The notes under the pieces: generated by a model | Seen by the model: only the letters and a program-made list of their open reading frames with translations | The model's database searches: none | What the model was told of the DNA's origin: nothing | Position numbers and translations under genes: made by a program | Source of the DNA: Salinispirillum sp. LH 10-3-1 | GTDB lineage: Bacteria; Pseudomonadota; Gammaproteobacteria; Pseudomonadales; Natronospirillaceae | Reading direction: 5' to 3' | DNA: 64,000 nucleotides | Assembly: GCF_030643825.1 (NCBI RefSeq) | Contig: NZ_CP101717.1 | Location: 3,405,600-3,469,599, forward strand | Shown here: one piece after another, positions 1-8,500 of the stretch | Position numbering within the stretch: position 1 is the stretch's first letter | How the letters are laid out: every line of letters starts with the position of its first letter

Positions 1-245
1 ACTTTGATGTGGTGTTGATGGATTTAGAAATGCCGGTGCTAGACGGCTTGGCGGCAACGCGCGAGATTCGCCATTGGGAACATGACCAGTCTCGCCCACG
101 CATCCCCATTTTAGCGCTCACGGCACATGCGTTGGATGAATATCGCGCCCTCGGCTTAAAAGCCGGCGTGGATGAATTCCTCACTAAACCTATTCGCAAG
201 CATATACTGATGGCGGCACTGGACCGTCTTTTGGATGAGCGATGA
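1..245 (+). CDS. Response-regulator receiver domain (3' end of a larger gene)
   Basis: The reading frame is open from the first base, so the gene begins outside the window. The visible part is the second half of a CheY-like receiver. The phospho-acceptor Asp lies in LMDLEMP (codon at 21-23), followed by the conserved Thr in LTAHA and the conserved Lys in LTKPI. The protein ends about 15 residues after the last receiver helix, with no DNA-binding output. This is typical of a receiver at the C-terminus of a hybrid histidine kinase, although a stand-alone receiver is possible. The gene converges on the diguanylate cyclase downstream. Confidence 0.85.
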   Translation, partial: FDVVLMDLEMPVLDGLAATREIRHWEHDQSRPRIPILALTAHALDEYRALGLKAGVDEFLTKPIRKHILMAALDRLLDER

Positions 246-290
246 AGTGTGACGGCCCAAGGGGCCAGGGGTGGGTGGAAATGTTAAGGT

Positions 291-311
291 GGCGGGTGTA
301 AACACACCGCC
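291..311. terminator. Possible hairpin between convergent genes
   Basis: GGCGGGTGT and ACACCGCC form a stem of about 8 bp around AAAC, between the stops of two convergent genes. A smaller GGCCC/GGGCC hairpin lies at 254-266. Neither is followed by a clear T-run, so intrinsic termination is only a possibility. Confidence 0.35.
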
Positions 312-322
312 CTACGGGTCAA

Positions 323-1870
323 CTAACCGACTTCAACGCGATTGCGCCCATTGCTTTTGGCACGATACATGGCCGCGTCGGCGCGGTCGAACACCGCCAC
401 AATATGATCATCCGTTTGAAACTGCGCGCAGCCAATAGAGACCGTTATGGGTACGGGCTCGCCTTTGAAATGGAAGGGACTGTTTTGCACCGCTAAGCGC
501 AGTTTTTCCATGGCCGCGATGGCTGCCTCAGGCGCAGTGCCGGGCATGATGATAACAAACTCCTCACCACCGTAGCGGGCAATAAAATCGTATTGCCGTA
601 GCTGAGCTTGCAGTTGCCGCGCAAGAATCTTCAGCACCTTATCACCCGCCGTATGGCCAAGCTTGTCGTTTATCTTTTTAAAATAATCGACGTCCAATAC
701 ACAGAGCGCTAATGGCGCATTCTGGCGGCGGTAACGCTCGAACTCCTGCTCAATTTTCTGCATGTAAGCGGTGCGGTTGGGTAGCCCTGTGAGGCTGTCC
801 GTCATGGCCTGTTGGCGAGTTTTTTCAAAGGCATCGCGAATGCGTTTGTTTTGCTGTTCAAGATCCGCTATGACCTCCACCAACTCCGACATCATGGTGT
901 CCATGCTACGTTCTTTTTCCACGCTCTCGTGCATAAAGGAGCTGATGCTCTGCACAATGTCGTCGAGTTCTTTTTGAATGCCGTCTTTCAATTGCGGCAA
1001 GCTCGTAGCGGATTGCATCTCAACTCGAATGCTTTCGACATGCCGCTGAATCTGCTGATCTAGGCGATTACCGTCATCACGGAAGTCTTGTTGAATATTC
1101 TTGGCTTTTTGAACCGATGCGCGGATAAAGGTCAGACGTTCGTTGAGCTGTTCAAGATAGTGTTCGAGTTCTCGCTGCTCGTCGTTCAGTACCGACACAA
1201 TCAGATCGATCAGCTCATTCAATAAGCCAAGCAAATAGGGCCACTCTAGGGTACGCGTCAGTTGATGCATGATGGCTTGCAGCGCGTGCTGCTTATCGAC
1301 CGGCAAGTGAATGCGATTAGCCAGATCCGTCATAGACTCATACACGTCGGCGACTATGGTGTCGATGTCTGTGACGATGCCATTGAGAGCTTGATCGTCC
1401 TTACGGTGTGCGGCATGTTGTTCGATCACCCGTTCAGCAGACGCCAAACTAGTGATGGTTTGCAGAACTTCGGCTTGCCCGGTGCGATACTCCAGCAAAT
1501 ACAGCGTGAGTTCATGAATGTTGCGCACCCGCAACTCAATACCGTTGCTGAGGTGATCAAAGAATTCAGGTTCGGCACTGTGAGCACGCAGCTGGTCGTT
1601 CATTTGCACCAGCACGCGTGCCAAAGCACCTTGTTCGTTGCTGCGCGTTGCGTCGAGTGCATCGTAAACCGACTCAGCCTCACTCAACACAACGTCAATG
1701 GCGTCTTCTTGTACATCCGGCTGGCGCAACAGTTCCCGAAACTGATTCAACAACCCGTCGAGCTCCTTGTCTTGGCCGTCACCAAACAAGCTCACCCGCA
1801 CCATACCGCGACGCAGTTGTTCTACGCGATCCAGCAATCGTTGTTTTGACTCTGTTGTCATGGCATTCAC
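323..1870 (-). CDS. Diguanylate cyclase (GGDEF domain) with long helical N-terminus
   Basis: Probable c-di-GMP synthase of 515 residues. The catalytic domain fills about residues 350-510 and has an intact GGEEF signature starting at residue 434. An RxxD inhibitory site (RQYD) sits five residues before it, so product feedback inhibition is expected. The first ~340 residues have no recognisable sensor and no membrane segment. They look like a long, mostly helical and partly coiled-coil region, so the protein is probably cytoplasmic. The start shown is a GTG directly after the thrB stop; an ATG at 1861 is the alternative. The closeness to thrB suggests co-transcription, although the functions are unrelated. 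Confidence 0.9.
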   Translation of the reverse strand: MNAMTTESKQRLLDRVEQLRRGMVRVSLFGDGQDKELDGLLNQFRELLRQPDVQEDAIDVVLSEAESVYDALDATRSNEQGALARVLVQMNDQLRAHSAEPEFFDHLSNGIELRVRNIHELTLYLLEYRTGQAEVLQTITSLASAERVIEQHAAHRKDDQALNGIVTDIDTIVADVYESMTDLANRIHLPVDKQHALQAIMHQLTRTLEWPYLLGLLNELIDLIVSVLNDEQRELEHYLEQLNERLTFIRASVQKAKNIQQDFRDDGNRLDQQIQRHVESIRVEMQSATSLPQLKDGIQKELDDIVQSISSFMHESVEKERSMDTMMSELVEVIADLEQQNKRIRDAFEKTRQQAMTDSLTGLPNRTAYMQKIEQEFERYRRQNAPLALCVLDVDYFKKINDKLGHTAGDKVLKILARQLQAQLRQYDFIARYGGEEFVIIMPGTAPEAAIAAMEKLRLAVQNSPFHFKGEPVPITVSIGCAQFQTDDHIVAVFDRADAAMYRAKSNGRNRVEVG

Positions 1871-2788
1871 TTATCCATGTAAGTGTTGTAAGTCTAGCAG
1901 CATATTCTCTTGTTCGTCCGGCGATTTCACAGTCACTTCTGCACTGGCCGGGGATTGTGCCTGGGCGTCTAAACGCGACAGCCAAAAACGCAACGCTGCC
2001 GCTTCGCGCATGGTTGGCAGCCATCGTAATTCTAAGTCCGACAGCGGTCTTGCCGCTTGATAGCCGGCAAGAAGCGCCTGCACCTCGGGCGTCTGCAATG
2101 AGCTGGCGGCACACCAAGCATTGATGGCCACTGCTACGTCCCAAATACACGGAGCCCAACTGGCGAAATACCAATCGATCACCGTGCTCAACCGACCCTC
2201 ATCGAACAGCGCGTTGTCGGGAAATAAGTCCCCGTGCGTCCACGCCATTGGCAGGTCGACTTCCCATAGGGTCGCTAGGCGCTGCCAAGACTGACGCAGA
2301 TGCGCGGCCTTATTCGCCGGCAACTGCAACTGCCAAGCCGCCACGCGTTCTGCTTGCCAGGTCGGCCCGAAATTCATCGCTACCGGCGGCAAATCCAGGT
2401 GTTGCTGATGCAATCGGCCTAGGAATTGCCCGATCTGTTGGCAGGATTCGGCGTCGGTTTCGGGTTGCCGACCGGGCAACGCTGCCACCAAGGTCGCGGG
2501 CTTATTGGCCAGCGTACTGACGCTGGCACCGTCCAGAGTACGGCGTACCTGAGGTACCGCTAATTGCTGATCCGCCAGCGCCGCCATCAGCTCGACCACG
2601 GGCTCCACGGCTGCGGCATCGCGATCTTCTACCAAGGTCAATATCCATTCGCCTTCATTGGTGGTGAGCCAATAGTTGGTATTCACCGTGCCCCCGGCAA
2701 TACCGCGATGCTGGTGCAGTTCTGTAATACCATGCGCTGCGAGCCAAGGGACAATTTGCGCTGTTGTGAGTGGCGTGAATACGGACAT
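1871..2788 (-). CDS. thrB: Homoserine kinase (type II, APH-like fold)
   Basis: Phosphorylates L-homoserine to O-phosphohomoserine in the threonine pathway. The 305-residue protein belongs to the aminoglycoside-phosphotransferase-like class found in pseudomonads, not the GHMP class of E. coli. The catalytic Brenner-type motif THGDLFPDN lies near residue 190 and the metal-binding VIDW follows about 15 residues later. It is divergent from polA with 57 bp between the starts, the same neighbourhood as in Pseudomonas. ATG start at 2788. Confidence 0.9.
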   Translation of the reverse strand: MSVFTPLTTAQIVPWLAAHGITELHQHRGIAGGTVNTNYWLTTNEGEWILTLVEDRDAAAVEPVVELMAALADQQLAVPQVRRTLDGASVSTLANKPATLVAALPGRQPETDAESCQQIGQFLGRLHQQHLDLPPVAMNFGPTWQAERVAAWQLQLPANKAAHLRQSWQRLATLWEVDLPMAWTHGDLFPDNALFDEGRLSTVIDWYFASWAPCIWDVAVAINAWCAASSLQTPEVQALLAGYQAARPLSDLELRWLPTMREAAALRFWLSRLDAQAQSPASAEVTVKSPDEQENMLLDLQHLHG

Positions 2789-2800
2789 TGGCGATACTTC

Positions 2801-2833
2801 GGGTTACACTTTGCGCACATTGTAAAGTAAACC
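2801..2833. promoter_or_regulatory. Imperfect inverted repeat between divergent thrB and polA
   Basis: GGGTTACACTTT faces AAAGTAAACCC across a short spacer in the 57-bp gap between the two starts. It must overlap the promoters of both genes. No regulator is recognisable from the sequence. Confidence 0.3.
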
Positions 2834-2845
2834 CAGTATTTTCCT

Positions 2846-5671
2846 ATGGCTGAATCGAATTCCTCTGCTGCGCGCAAACCCGTTGTCTTGATCGACGGTT
2901 CGTCTTATTTATTCCGTGCCTTTCACGCCATGCCGCCGTTGACCAATAAAGCAGGTCAACCTACGGGCGCCGTTAAGGGTGTGATCAACATGGTGCGTGC
3001 TATGTTGGATCAGTACCCCGGCAGTGACGTTGCCGTGGTGTTTGACGCCAAAGGGCCCACCTTTCGTAACGAGCTGTACGCCGACTACAAAGCCAATCGG
3101 CCACCCATGCCGGACGAACTGCGCCCGCAGATCGCGCCGATTCATGAAATCATCAAGGCCATGGGCTTACCACTGCTGACCATTGACGGGGTAGAAGCCG
3201 ATGATGTCATAGGTACCTTGGCGTTGCAGGCTACAGAGCGCGGACTGGACTGCGTAATTTCCACCGGCGATAAAGACATGGCGCAATTGGTTACGCCCCA
3301 TGTCAGCCTGATCAACACCATGAGCAATGAATATCTGACGGTTGAGGGGGTACGGGAGAAATACGGCTTTGGCCCTGAGTTGATGATCGACTATCTGGCC
3401 TTGATGGGCGATAAATCCGACAACATTCCCGGTGTGCCCGGCGTGGGTGAGAAAACGGCAAAGGCACTGCTGACGGGCCTAGGTGGGATTGATGCCATCT
3501 ATGCCAATTTGGATCGCGTACCCGAGCTGGACTTCCGCGGCGCGAAGACCATGCCGAAAAAGCTGCAGGAGCATGAAGAGCTGGCGCGGCTGTCATATAC
3601 CCTTGCCACCATTAAATGCGACGTTGACCTACCCGTACATATTGAGCAATTGGCGCGCCAAGAACCCGACAATACCGCCTTGGCTACCCTGTACCGTGAT
3701 CATGAGTTTACCGGTTGGCTGAAGGCACTGACGGACGCTGGCGTAGCCGCGCCAGAAACTGCCAGCGTACCGGCCAATGCATCGACCCACGAATCGACGG
3801 CAGATAGCACTGCCGCGAATGCCGCGCCAGAACCCGAAACGACGAAACAACAAGACTACAGCACGCTAGATGCCCCCGATGACTGGTATCGCTGGCTACT
3901 CAGCCAAGCCGATGCTTCCCAGTTTGCGGTATGGCCCGTCACGGCGGCGGGGCATTATCGACAGAGCCACTGGCTTGGTTTGGCGGTCAGTACCCAAGCG
4001 GGGCAGGCGGTGTATTTGGATTTCCGCAGCAGCGGTTGGCCTGAAGAAGCGCTGCAGCCGTTAACCAAATTTTTTGTGTCACACAGCTACGCCAAGGTTA
4101 CTCACGACCTGAAGCGTCTGTTGCACGGTTTATCAGGACACATTGAACAACCGGCAAACCTCAGCGAAGACACTCTATTGCTCGCCTATGTGCGCAATAC
4201 TGCAGTGAGCCGAGACAGTAACTTGGACCGGCATTTTGACCCCATGAGCCTCGACAACCTCGTCCGGGTGTACCTGAATGCCGCGCCGTCCACGTTGGTC
4301 GATTTAGCCGGCAATTTTGGTGTGAAACAAACCCCCTTGGCGGACGTCGACCCGGCCGCACTCGCCACCTACGCCTGTGAACGCGCCGACTACATTGGTC
4401 GCCTTTATCGCTTTCTGCAGCCACAGCTGCAACAACAGTTTCCACAGCAGTGGGGCGTTTATCGCCACATTGAACTACCCTTGGTGCCCGTCCTGCAGCA
4501 AGTGGAATGGAACGGTACACACATCGATACCGATTTCTTGAACGGATTGAGCGAGGATTTTCGTCAACGCCTAACCGAACTGGAAGGGCAAGCCCACACC
4601 TTGGCGGGTAAGGCTTTTAATCTGGATTCACCGAAGCAACTGGGTGAAGTGTTGTTCACCGACCTCGGCATCCCAGTGGTGGCCAAGACACCCGGCGGGC
4701 AACCCAGTACCAACGAGGAGGTTTTATCTGAGTTGGCTTTGCAATATGAGCTACCGGCGCTGGTGTTGCGCTATCGCCATCTGCGCAAGCTGCTGAACAC
4801 CTACACCGAACCATTGCCGACCTTGATCAACCCCGTGACCAATAGGGTGCATACGACGTACAACCAAATCGGCGCGGCCACGGGTCGGTTTTCATCGACC
4901 GACCCGAACTTGCAAAACATACCTATTCGCTCCGCCGAGGGCCGGGCAATTCGCAAAGCCTTTGTCGCAGCACCGGGGTATCGCATGGTCGCGGCCGACT
5001 ACTCACAGATTGAGCTGCGCATCATGACGCACCTGTCACATGACCAAAACTTGATTGCGGCCTTCCGTGACGGGCGAGATATTCACCGCGCGACGGCGGC
5101 GGAAATCATGAGTTTGTCGGAAGACCAAGTCACCAATGAGCAGCGCCGGGCCGCCAAAGCGGTCAATTTCGGCTTGATTTACGGCATGTCGGCCTTTGGC
5201 TTGGCAAAGAACTTGGGCGTCAGCCGCGGTGAAGCCCAAGCCTATGTGGACGCCTACTTCACCCGCTACCCTGGCGTTAAACAGTATATGGAGCAAACGC
5301 GGGCACAAGCCATGGAAGACGGCTACGTTGAAACGGTCTTTGGCCGCCGCCTGTATTTGCCCGACCTTAAATCCTCCCGTCAGCAGCAACGCCGCGCCGC
5401 TGAGCGCACGGCGATCAATGCGCCCATGCAGGGCACCGCTGCCGACATCATCAAGCAAGCCATGGTCGATGTGCAGGTTTGGCTGCGCAGTAGCGGACTG
5501 GATGCCCGCATGGTAATGCAGGTACACGATGAATTGGTGTTTGAGGTTAAGGCCGAAGACGTCGATGCGCTGGTCGACGGTGTACGTTTCCGCATGCAGC
5601 ACGCCGCCTCGCTGTCTGTGCCCTTGGTGGTCGATGTGGGTGTCGGCGACAATTGGGAAGAGGCGCATTAA
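2846..5671 (+). CDS. polA: DNA polymerase I
   Basis: Repair and Okazaki-fragment polymerase, 941 residues (E. coli 928). The N-terminal 5'-3' exonuclease (about 10-295) keeps its acidic metal ligands in VFDAKG, EADDVIG, GDKDM and GDKSDN. A low-complexity Ala/Thr/Glu linker follows (about 300-340). The polymerase domain is intact: motif A DYSQIELR at 718-725, motif B around 767-780 ending in NFGLIYG, and motif C VHDE at 893-896. The middle 3'-5' exonuclease domain (about 345-520) has lost its catalytic residues. The position of the DTE of motif I reads WPV (363-365), the motif II Asp reads Leu near 425, and the motif III Asp reads Arg 513 (YACER). The enzyme is therefore predicted to lack proofreading, as in Taq-type polymerases. 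Confidence 0.97.
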   Translation: MAESNSSAARKPVVLIDGSSYLFRAFHAMPPLTNKAGQPTGAVKGVINMVRAMLDQYPGSDVAVVFDAKGPTFRNELYADYKANRPPMPDELRPQIAPIHEIIKAMGLPLLTIDGVEADDVIGTLALQATERGLDCVISTGDKDMAQLVTPHVSLINTMSNEYLTVEGVREKYGFGPELMIDYLALMGDKSDNIPGVPGVGEKTAKALLTGLGGIDAIYANLDRVPELDFRGAKTMPKKLQEHEELARLSYTLATIKCDVDLPVHIEQLARQEPDNTALATLYRDHEFTGWLKALTDAGVAAPETASVPANASTHESTADSTAANAAPEPETTKQQDYSTLDAPDDWYRWLLSQADASQFAVWPVTAAGHYRQSHWLGLAVSTQAGQAVYLDFRSSGWPEEALQPLTKFFVSHSYAKVTHDLKRLLHGLSGHIEQPANLSEDTLLLAYVRNTAVSRDSNLDRHFDPMSLDNLVRVYLNAAPSTLVDLAGNFGVKQTPLADVDPAALATYACERADYIGRLYRFLQPQLQQQFPQQWGVYRHIELPLVPVLQQVEWNGTHIDTDFLNGLSEDFRQRLTELEGQAHTLAGKAFNLDSPKQLGEVLFTDLGIPVVAKTPGGQPSTNEEVLSELALQYELPALVLRYRHLRKLLNTYTEPLPTLINPVTNRVHTTYNQIGAATGRFSSTDPNLQNIPIRSAEGRAIRKAFVAAPGYRMVAADYSQIELRIMTHLSHDQNLIAAFRDGRDIHRATAAEIMSLSEDQVTNEQRRAAKAVNFGLIYGMSAFGLAKNLGVSRGEAQAYVDAYFTRYPGVKQYMEQTRAQAMEDGYVETVFGRRLYLPDLKSSRQQQRRAAERTAINAPMQGTAADIIKQAMVDVQVWLRSSGLDARMVMQVHDELVFEVKAEDVDALVDGVRFRMQHAASLSVPLVVDVGVGDNWEEAH

Positions 5672-5707
5672 TTAGCGTCACAGACTACCCGTTAGCCAAA
5701 CAGGCTC

Positions 5708-5764
5708 TCGTAGGAGGCCAGCCCCCTGGCCGAACCTTTCGCGCAGAGGGCTGCGCTCCTACGA
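5708..5764. repeat. REP-like element with two nested hairpins
   Basis: An outer stem TCGTAGGAG (5708-5716) pairs with CTCCTACGA (5756-5764) and encloses two hairpins, GGCCAG/CTGGCC (5716-5731) and GCGCAG/CTGCGC (5741-5756). The GTAGGAGCG-type outer arm and the paired inner palindromes match the style of repetitive extragenic palindromes in Pseudomonas and relatives. It lies between the convergent ends of polA and the lipoprotein gene and may also act as a transcription barrier. I found no second copy in this window. Confidence 0.6.
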
Positions 5765-5799
5765 CCTAGCAATTTGCGCAGCGAGTTGTGCTCTTACAT

Positions 5800-7014
5800 C
5801 TAATCCCAAGGGCGGGCGTTCAGTCGCACTTGCGCGCGCCACCAGTTGGCCCAGGTTTGCATGCCGGGCTGCCACAGCGGGAGGTGCCTGAGGTCGTCGT
5901 TCAAATAGGGCATTGTCGCCCACTCAATGGCTACACCGCGAGCCCGCAACTCTGCCAAGCGCTCCTCCGTGATCATCTGGGTGGTGTCTTGTGGCAACAG
6001 CCAGAACTGCGGGGTCGCGACAAAACGGGCCGTCTGCTGCGGCTCGTACGTCCAATCACGCCGCTGCGCCCAGTTGATCCAGTCCAGTTCAAAGGGCTCT
6101 GGACGGTAGCTGAAGTCATAGGTAGCCCAAGCGCCCGTTAGGCTATACGGAATAGCTCTGACCACTTCGCTGCTGCGCTGTATACCCTGTGGCGGACGAC
6201 GGCAGTCGGTGTTTGGAAAGTCGAGGCAACGCAGCCAGAACGGCTCCCACAACTCAATATCAAAACCATCCACTTCGGCACGCAACATTTCGGCATCACG
6301 TGCTGACATCATAGGGGTGTAGGCCACACTGAGAAATTGCCAGCGCGGCTCACGTGCGCTGGCTTCCAAGGCAATGCTGCCACGTTGTTCACCCGCTAAT
6401 AGACCCAGCGCTGACGTGTGCTCCGGGCGCAGGCGAGAAAAGGCGTCGAACCATCGATTGAGTTGCACGGCTGCCGAGCGGACGTCCGTGGGCATGTTTG
6501 CCATTAGGCCCCGTAAATCGACCACGGACACGCCATGATGATTGAGCCATGCCGGTAGCCAGCTGGTGTCATCGACCCCAAAGCCACCCAGCCACACCAC
6601 CAAGGGTCCGGGACGGGGTGCCCAATAGACGTCAAAGCTGCCCACAGTCTCTAACCGCCAAAGCTCAGGCTTCACGTACAGGCGCTCGGCAACGATGGCG
6701 GGTTGATTGAGGCGGGACATAACCACCTGTTCAGGCCCGCGCTCAAGGTAGGCATCCTCTGCCAGCAACCATTGATCACGATGTCGCCGCACCCTATCGA
6801 CTTCGCCCGCACTCCAGTCGATCCAGTGCCATTGCTGGCGGGTAATAGGTTGCAGGCTGATTAAATCGTCGTTCAGTTGGTAGTGCTCTACCACACCCTG
6901 GCGCGCACAGCCTGACGCGAGCACCACCAACAACAGCGCCAACCAAAGCGCGAAGGGCAAGCTGCTAACTGTTGAGCAGCCCCTGCGCCAAATGATCCAA
7001 CTCGTCCTTCGCAT
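5800..7014 (-). CDS. Hypothetical lipoprotein
   Basis: I do not recognise the family. A hydrophobic stretch ends in the lipobox LASGC (Cys 36), so the product should be lipidated and anchored in the envelope. The middle (around residues 120-230) alternates strands and helices in a way that recalls alpha/beta-hydrolase proteins, for example PLVVWLGGFG. No Ser nucleophile elbow is evident (the corresponding stretch reads LLAGEQRG), so no enzyme activity is assigned. The ATG at 7014 has an AGGT six bases upstream and overlaps the HDOD gene by 50 bp. A TTG at 6960 would give a shorter, more usual signal peptide. Probably co-transcribed with the HDOD gene. Confidence 0.65.
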   Translation of the reverse strand: MRRTSWIIWRRGCSTVSSLPFALWLALLLVVLASGCARQGVVEHYQLNDDLISLQPITRQQWHWIDWSAGEVDRVRRHRDQWLLAEDAYLERGPEQVVMSRLNQPAIVAERLYVKPELWRLETVGSFDVYWAPRPGPLVVWLGGFGVDDTSWLPAWLNHHGVSVVDLRGLMANMPTDVRSAAVQLNRWFDAFSRLRPEHTSALGLLAGEQRGSIALEASAREPRWQFLSVAYTPMMSARDAEMLRAEVDGFDIELWEPFWLRCLDFPNTDCRRPPQGIQRSSEVVRAIPYSLTGAWATYDFSYRPEPFELDWINWAQRRDWTYEPQQTARFVATPQFWLLPQDTTQMITEERLAELRARGVAIEWATMPYLNDDLRHLPLWQPGMQTWANWWRAQVRLNARPWD

Positions 7015-8371
7015 CGCGTACCTGTTCTATCGCCGCTTTGGCGTCTTCGGGGGTTATGTGCAGCTCACTGAATAACATGGGGTCTAGCCGACCCGCTGGG
7101 CCATGCAACAAGCCACCGCGACGCAGTAAACTGACGGCGAGATTGACCAGCTGCGCGTAATCCGAATAGGGGCCCATGTAGTCCTGCACGCTGCTGTGAC
7201 GAATGGCCACCACGACTTCTTTCGGCAAGTTCCAGCTTTGCAACAAGCTGGCGGCTATCTGGTCACGATTGATGCCCAGGACATGATCTTCAATCACCTG
7301 TGGTTCGAGGTGCGGATTGGCCTCCCAGAGCCGACAGCACGACGAAAACTGAGGCTTAAATACATGCGCCAAAATCAAATAGCCAAAGTTATGCAACAAT
7401 CCACTCAAGTAGGACAGCCCGAAACTCGGCCGGAACTCACGCGGTATGCAATTCTGCAACGCACCCACAGCAGTGGCGGTATAGATCGCTGCCTGCCAAT
7501 AAGGGGTATAGCCTTCCGGTGCATCCTTCGGCATTTCCAAACTTTTGCCCAAGGCCAAACCTAACGATAGGTTCATCACCAAGTCGTAGCCCAAGACCCG
7601 CACAATGGCGTCCTGTACCGAGCGCACACTGCCAGGGGCAGCGTAGTAGGACGATGAAGCCCAGCTGATGACCTGTGCTGACAACGAAGGATCACGCGCC
7701 ACCACACGAGACAGCTTTTCGATATCGGCATTCGGATCAACACGCAAACGAATGATGGCTTGCGCTGTATCGGGTAAAGGGGGAACTTCTAAAGTTTCTT
7801 CCAACCGCTGCTGAATACGCTTCGAGGTAAAGCGCTCGACCGACTGATTAATCGCCTCACGATCCAGATCGAACAGACTGAGTTCGTAGTCCAAATCCGT
7901 GTTAGGTACCTCGTCGGTCATAGCGAAATAGCGGGTATGCTCGTCCCGGGCTAAGGCGGCAAAATCATCGAGTTCCAGCAATACATTGCGTACGCCGCTG
8001 TGAATGATGCACACCGGCAACGCCTTGACGCTTTCATCGATAAGGGTTTCTAGACCGGTCAATAGGTCTAAGGCCGGCAGGGTGTTTAAGCCCAGCTGGC
8101 GCAGCAAACGCTGCTGCTCCAGTGGCGCAAGTGCTTGCAGGTCGCGCCCTGTTTGTTGCCGCACGCGGCCTAAGTCCAGCAAACGATTAGCTGGCAGGAA
8201 CACTTGAACCTTGCCCATGTCATCGCCAAGCAAGATGGCTTCGATGGGTATCTTGTCAAGGGTCTGCGCCTTGCTGTACACGCGAACCTGAATACCGTGC
8301 TTGTTCAAGTAATCGCGCACTGCAAAGGGAAATTTATCTGACTCAGTCATAGTCTCTGCTGCTGAACTCAT
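6965..8371 (-). CDS. YbaK/deacylase-like domain plus HDOD domain protein
   Basis: A 468-residue putative signalling protein. Residues about 15-150 resemble the YbaK/prolyl-tRNA-synthetase-associated deacylase fold (for example LPANRLLDLGRV), but I do not see the conserved catalytic Lys. Residues about 190-400 form an HDOD domain, starting VPPLPDTAQAIIRL and continuing DPSLSAQVISWAS. HDOD domains are related to HD phosphohydrolases but lack the metal-binding His-Asp pairs and usually act in protein interaction or signalling. The same two-domain architecture occurs in Pseudomonas. A GGA precedes the ATG by nine bases. Confidence 0.8.
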   Translation of the reverse strand: MSSAAETMTESDKFPFAVRDYLNKHGIQVRVYSKAQTLDKIPIEAILLGDDMGKVQVFLPANRLLDLGRVRQQTGRDLQALAPLEQQRLLRQLGLNTLPALDLLTGLETLIDESVKALPVCIIHSGVRNVLLELDDFAALARDEHTRYFAMTDEVPNTDLDYELSLFDLDREAINQSVERFTSKRIQQRLEETLEVPPLPDTAQAIIRLRVDPNADIEKLSRVVARDPSLSAQVISWASSSYYAAPGSVRSVQDAIVRVLGYDLVMNLSLGLALGKSLEMPKDAPEGYTPYWQAAIYTATAVGALQNCIPREFRPSFGLSYLSGLLHNFGYLILAHVFKPQFSSCCRLWEANPHLEPQVIEDHVLGINRDQIAASLLQSWNLPKEVVVAIRHSSVQDYMGPYSDYAQLVNLAVSLLRRGGLLHGPAGRLDPMLFSELHITPEDAKAAIEQVRDAKDELDHLAQGLLNS

Positions 8372-8422
8372 GGGCTTATTCCGTTGCTCTCTGTTTATTC
8401 TAGTCGCATAAGACGTAACTCA

Positions 8423-8450
8423 TGAACAAATACTGCTTTTTATTTGTTCA
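8423..8450. promoter_or_regulatory. Perfect AT-rich inverted repeat upstream of the HDOD gene
   Basis: TGAACAAATA (8423-8432) and TATTTGTTCA (8441-8450) are exact reverse complements around an 8-base spacer. They lie 52 bp upstream of the HDOD start and downstream of recG. The low GC content and lack of a T-tail fit an operator better than an intrinsic terminator. The binding protein is unknown. Confidence 0.45.
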
Positions 8451-8500
8451 GGATCGCGAGCTACCTCCATGCCGTGGCCTTTGTGCGCCGCTCTCGACGC

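Noticed and set aside
5036..5668. A 210-codon open frame on the minus strand opposite the 3' end of polA
   Set aside because: It is fully inside the polymerase domain in antisense and rich in His/Arg/Gly. It resembles no family and arises from the codon bias of polA.
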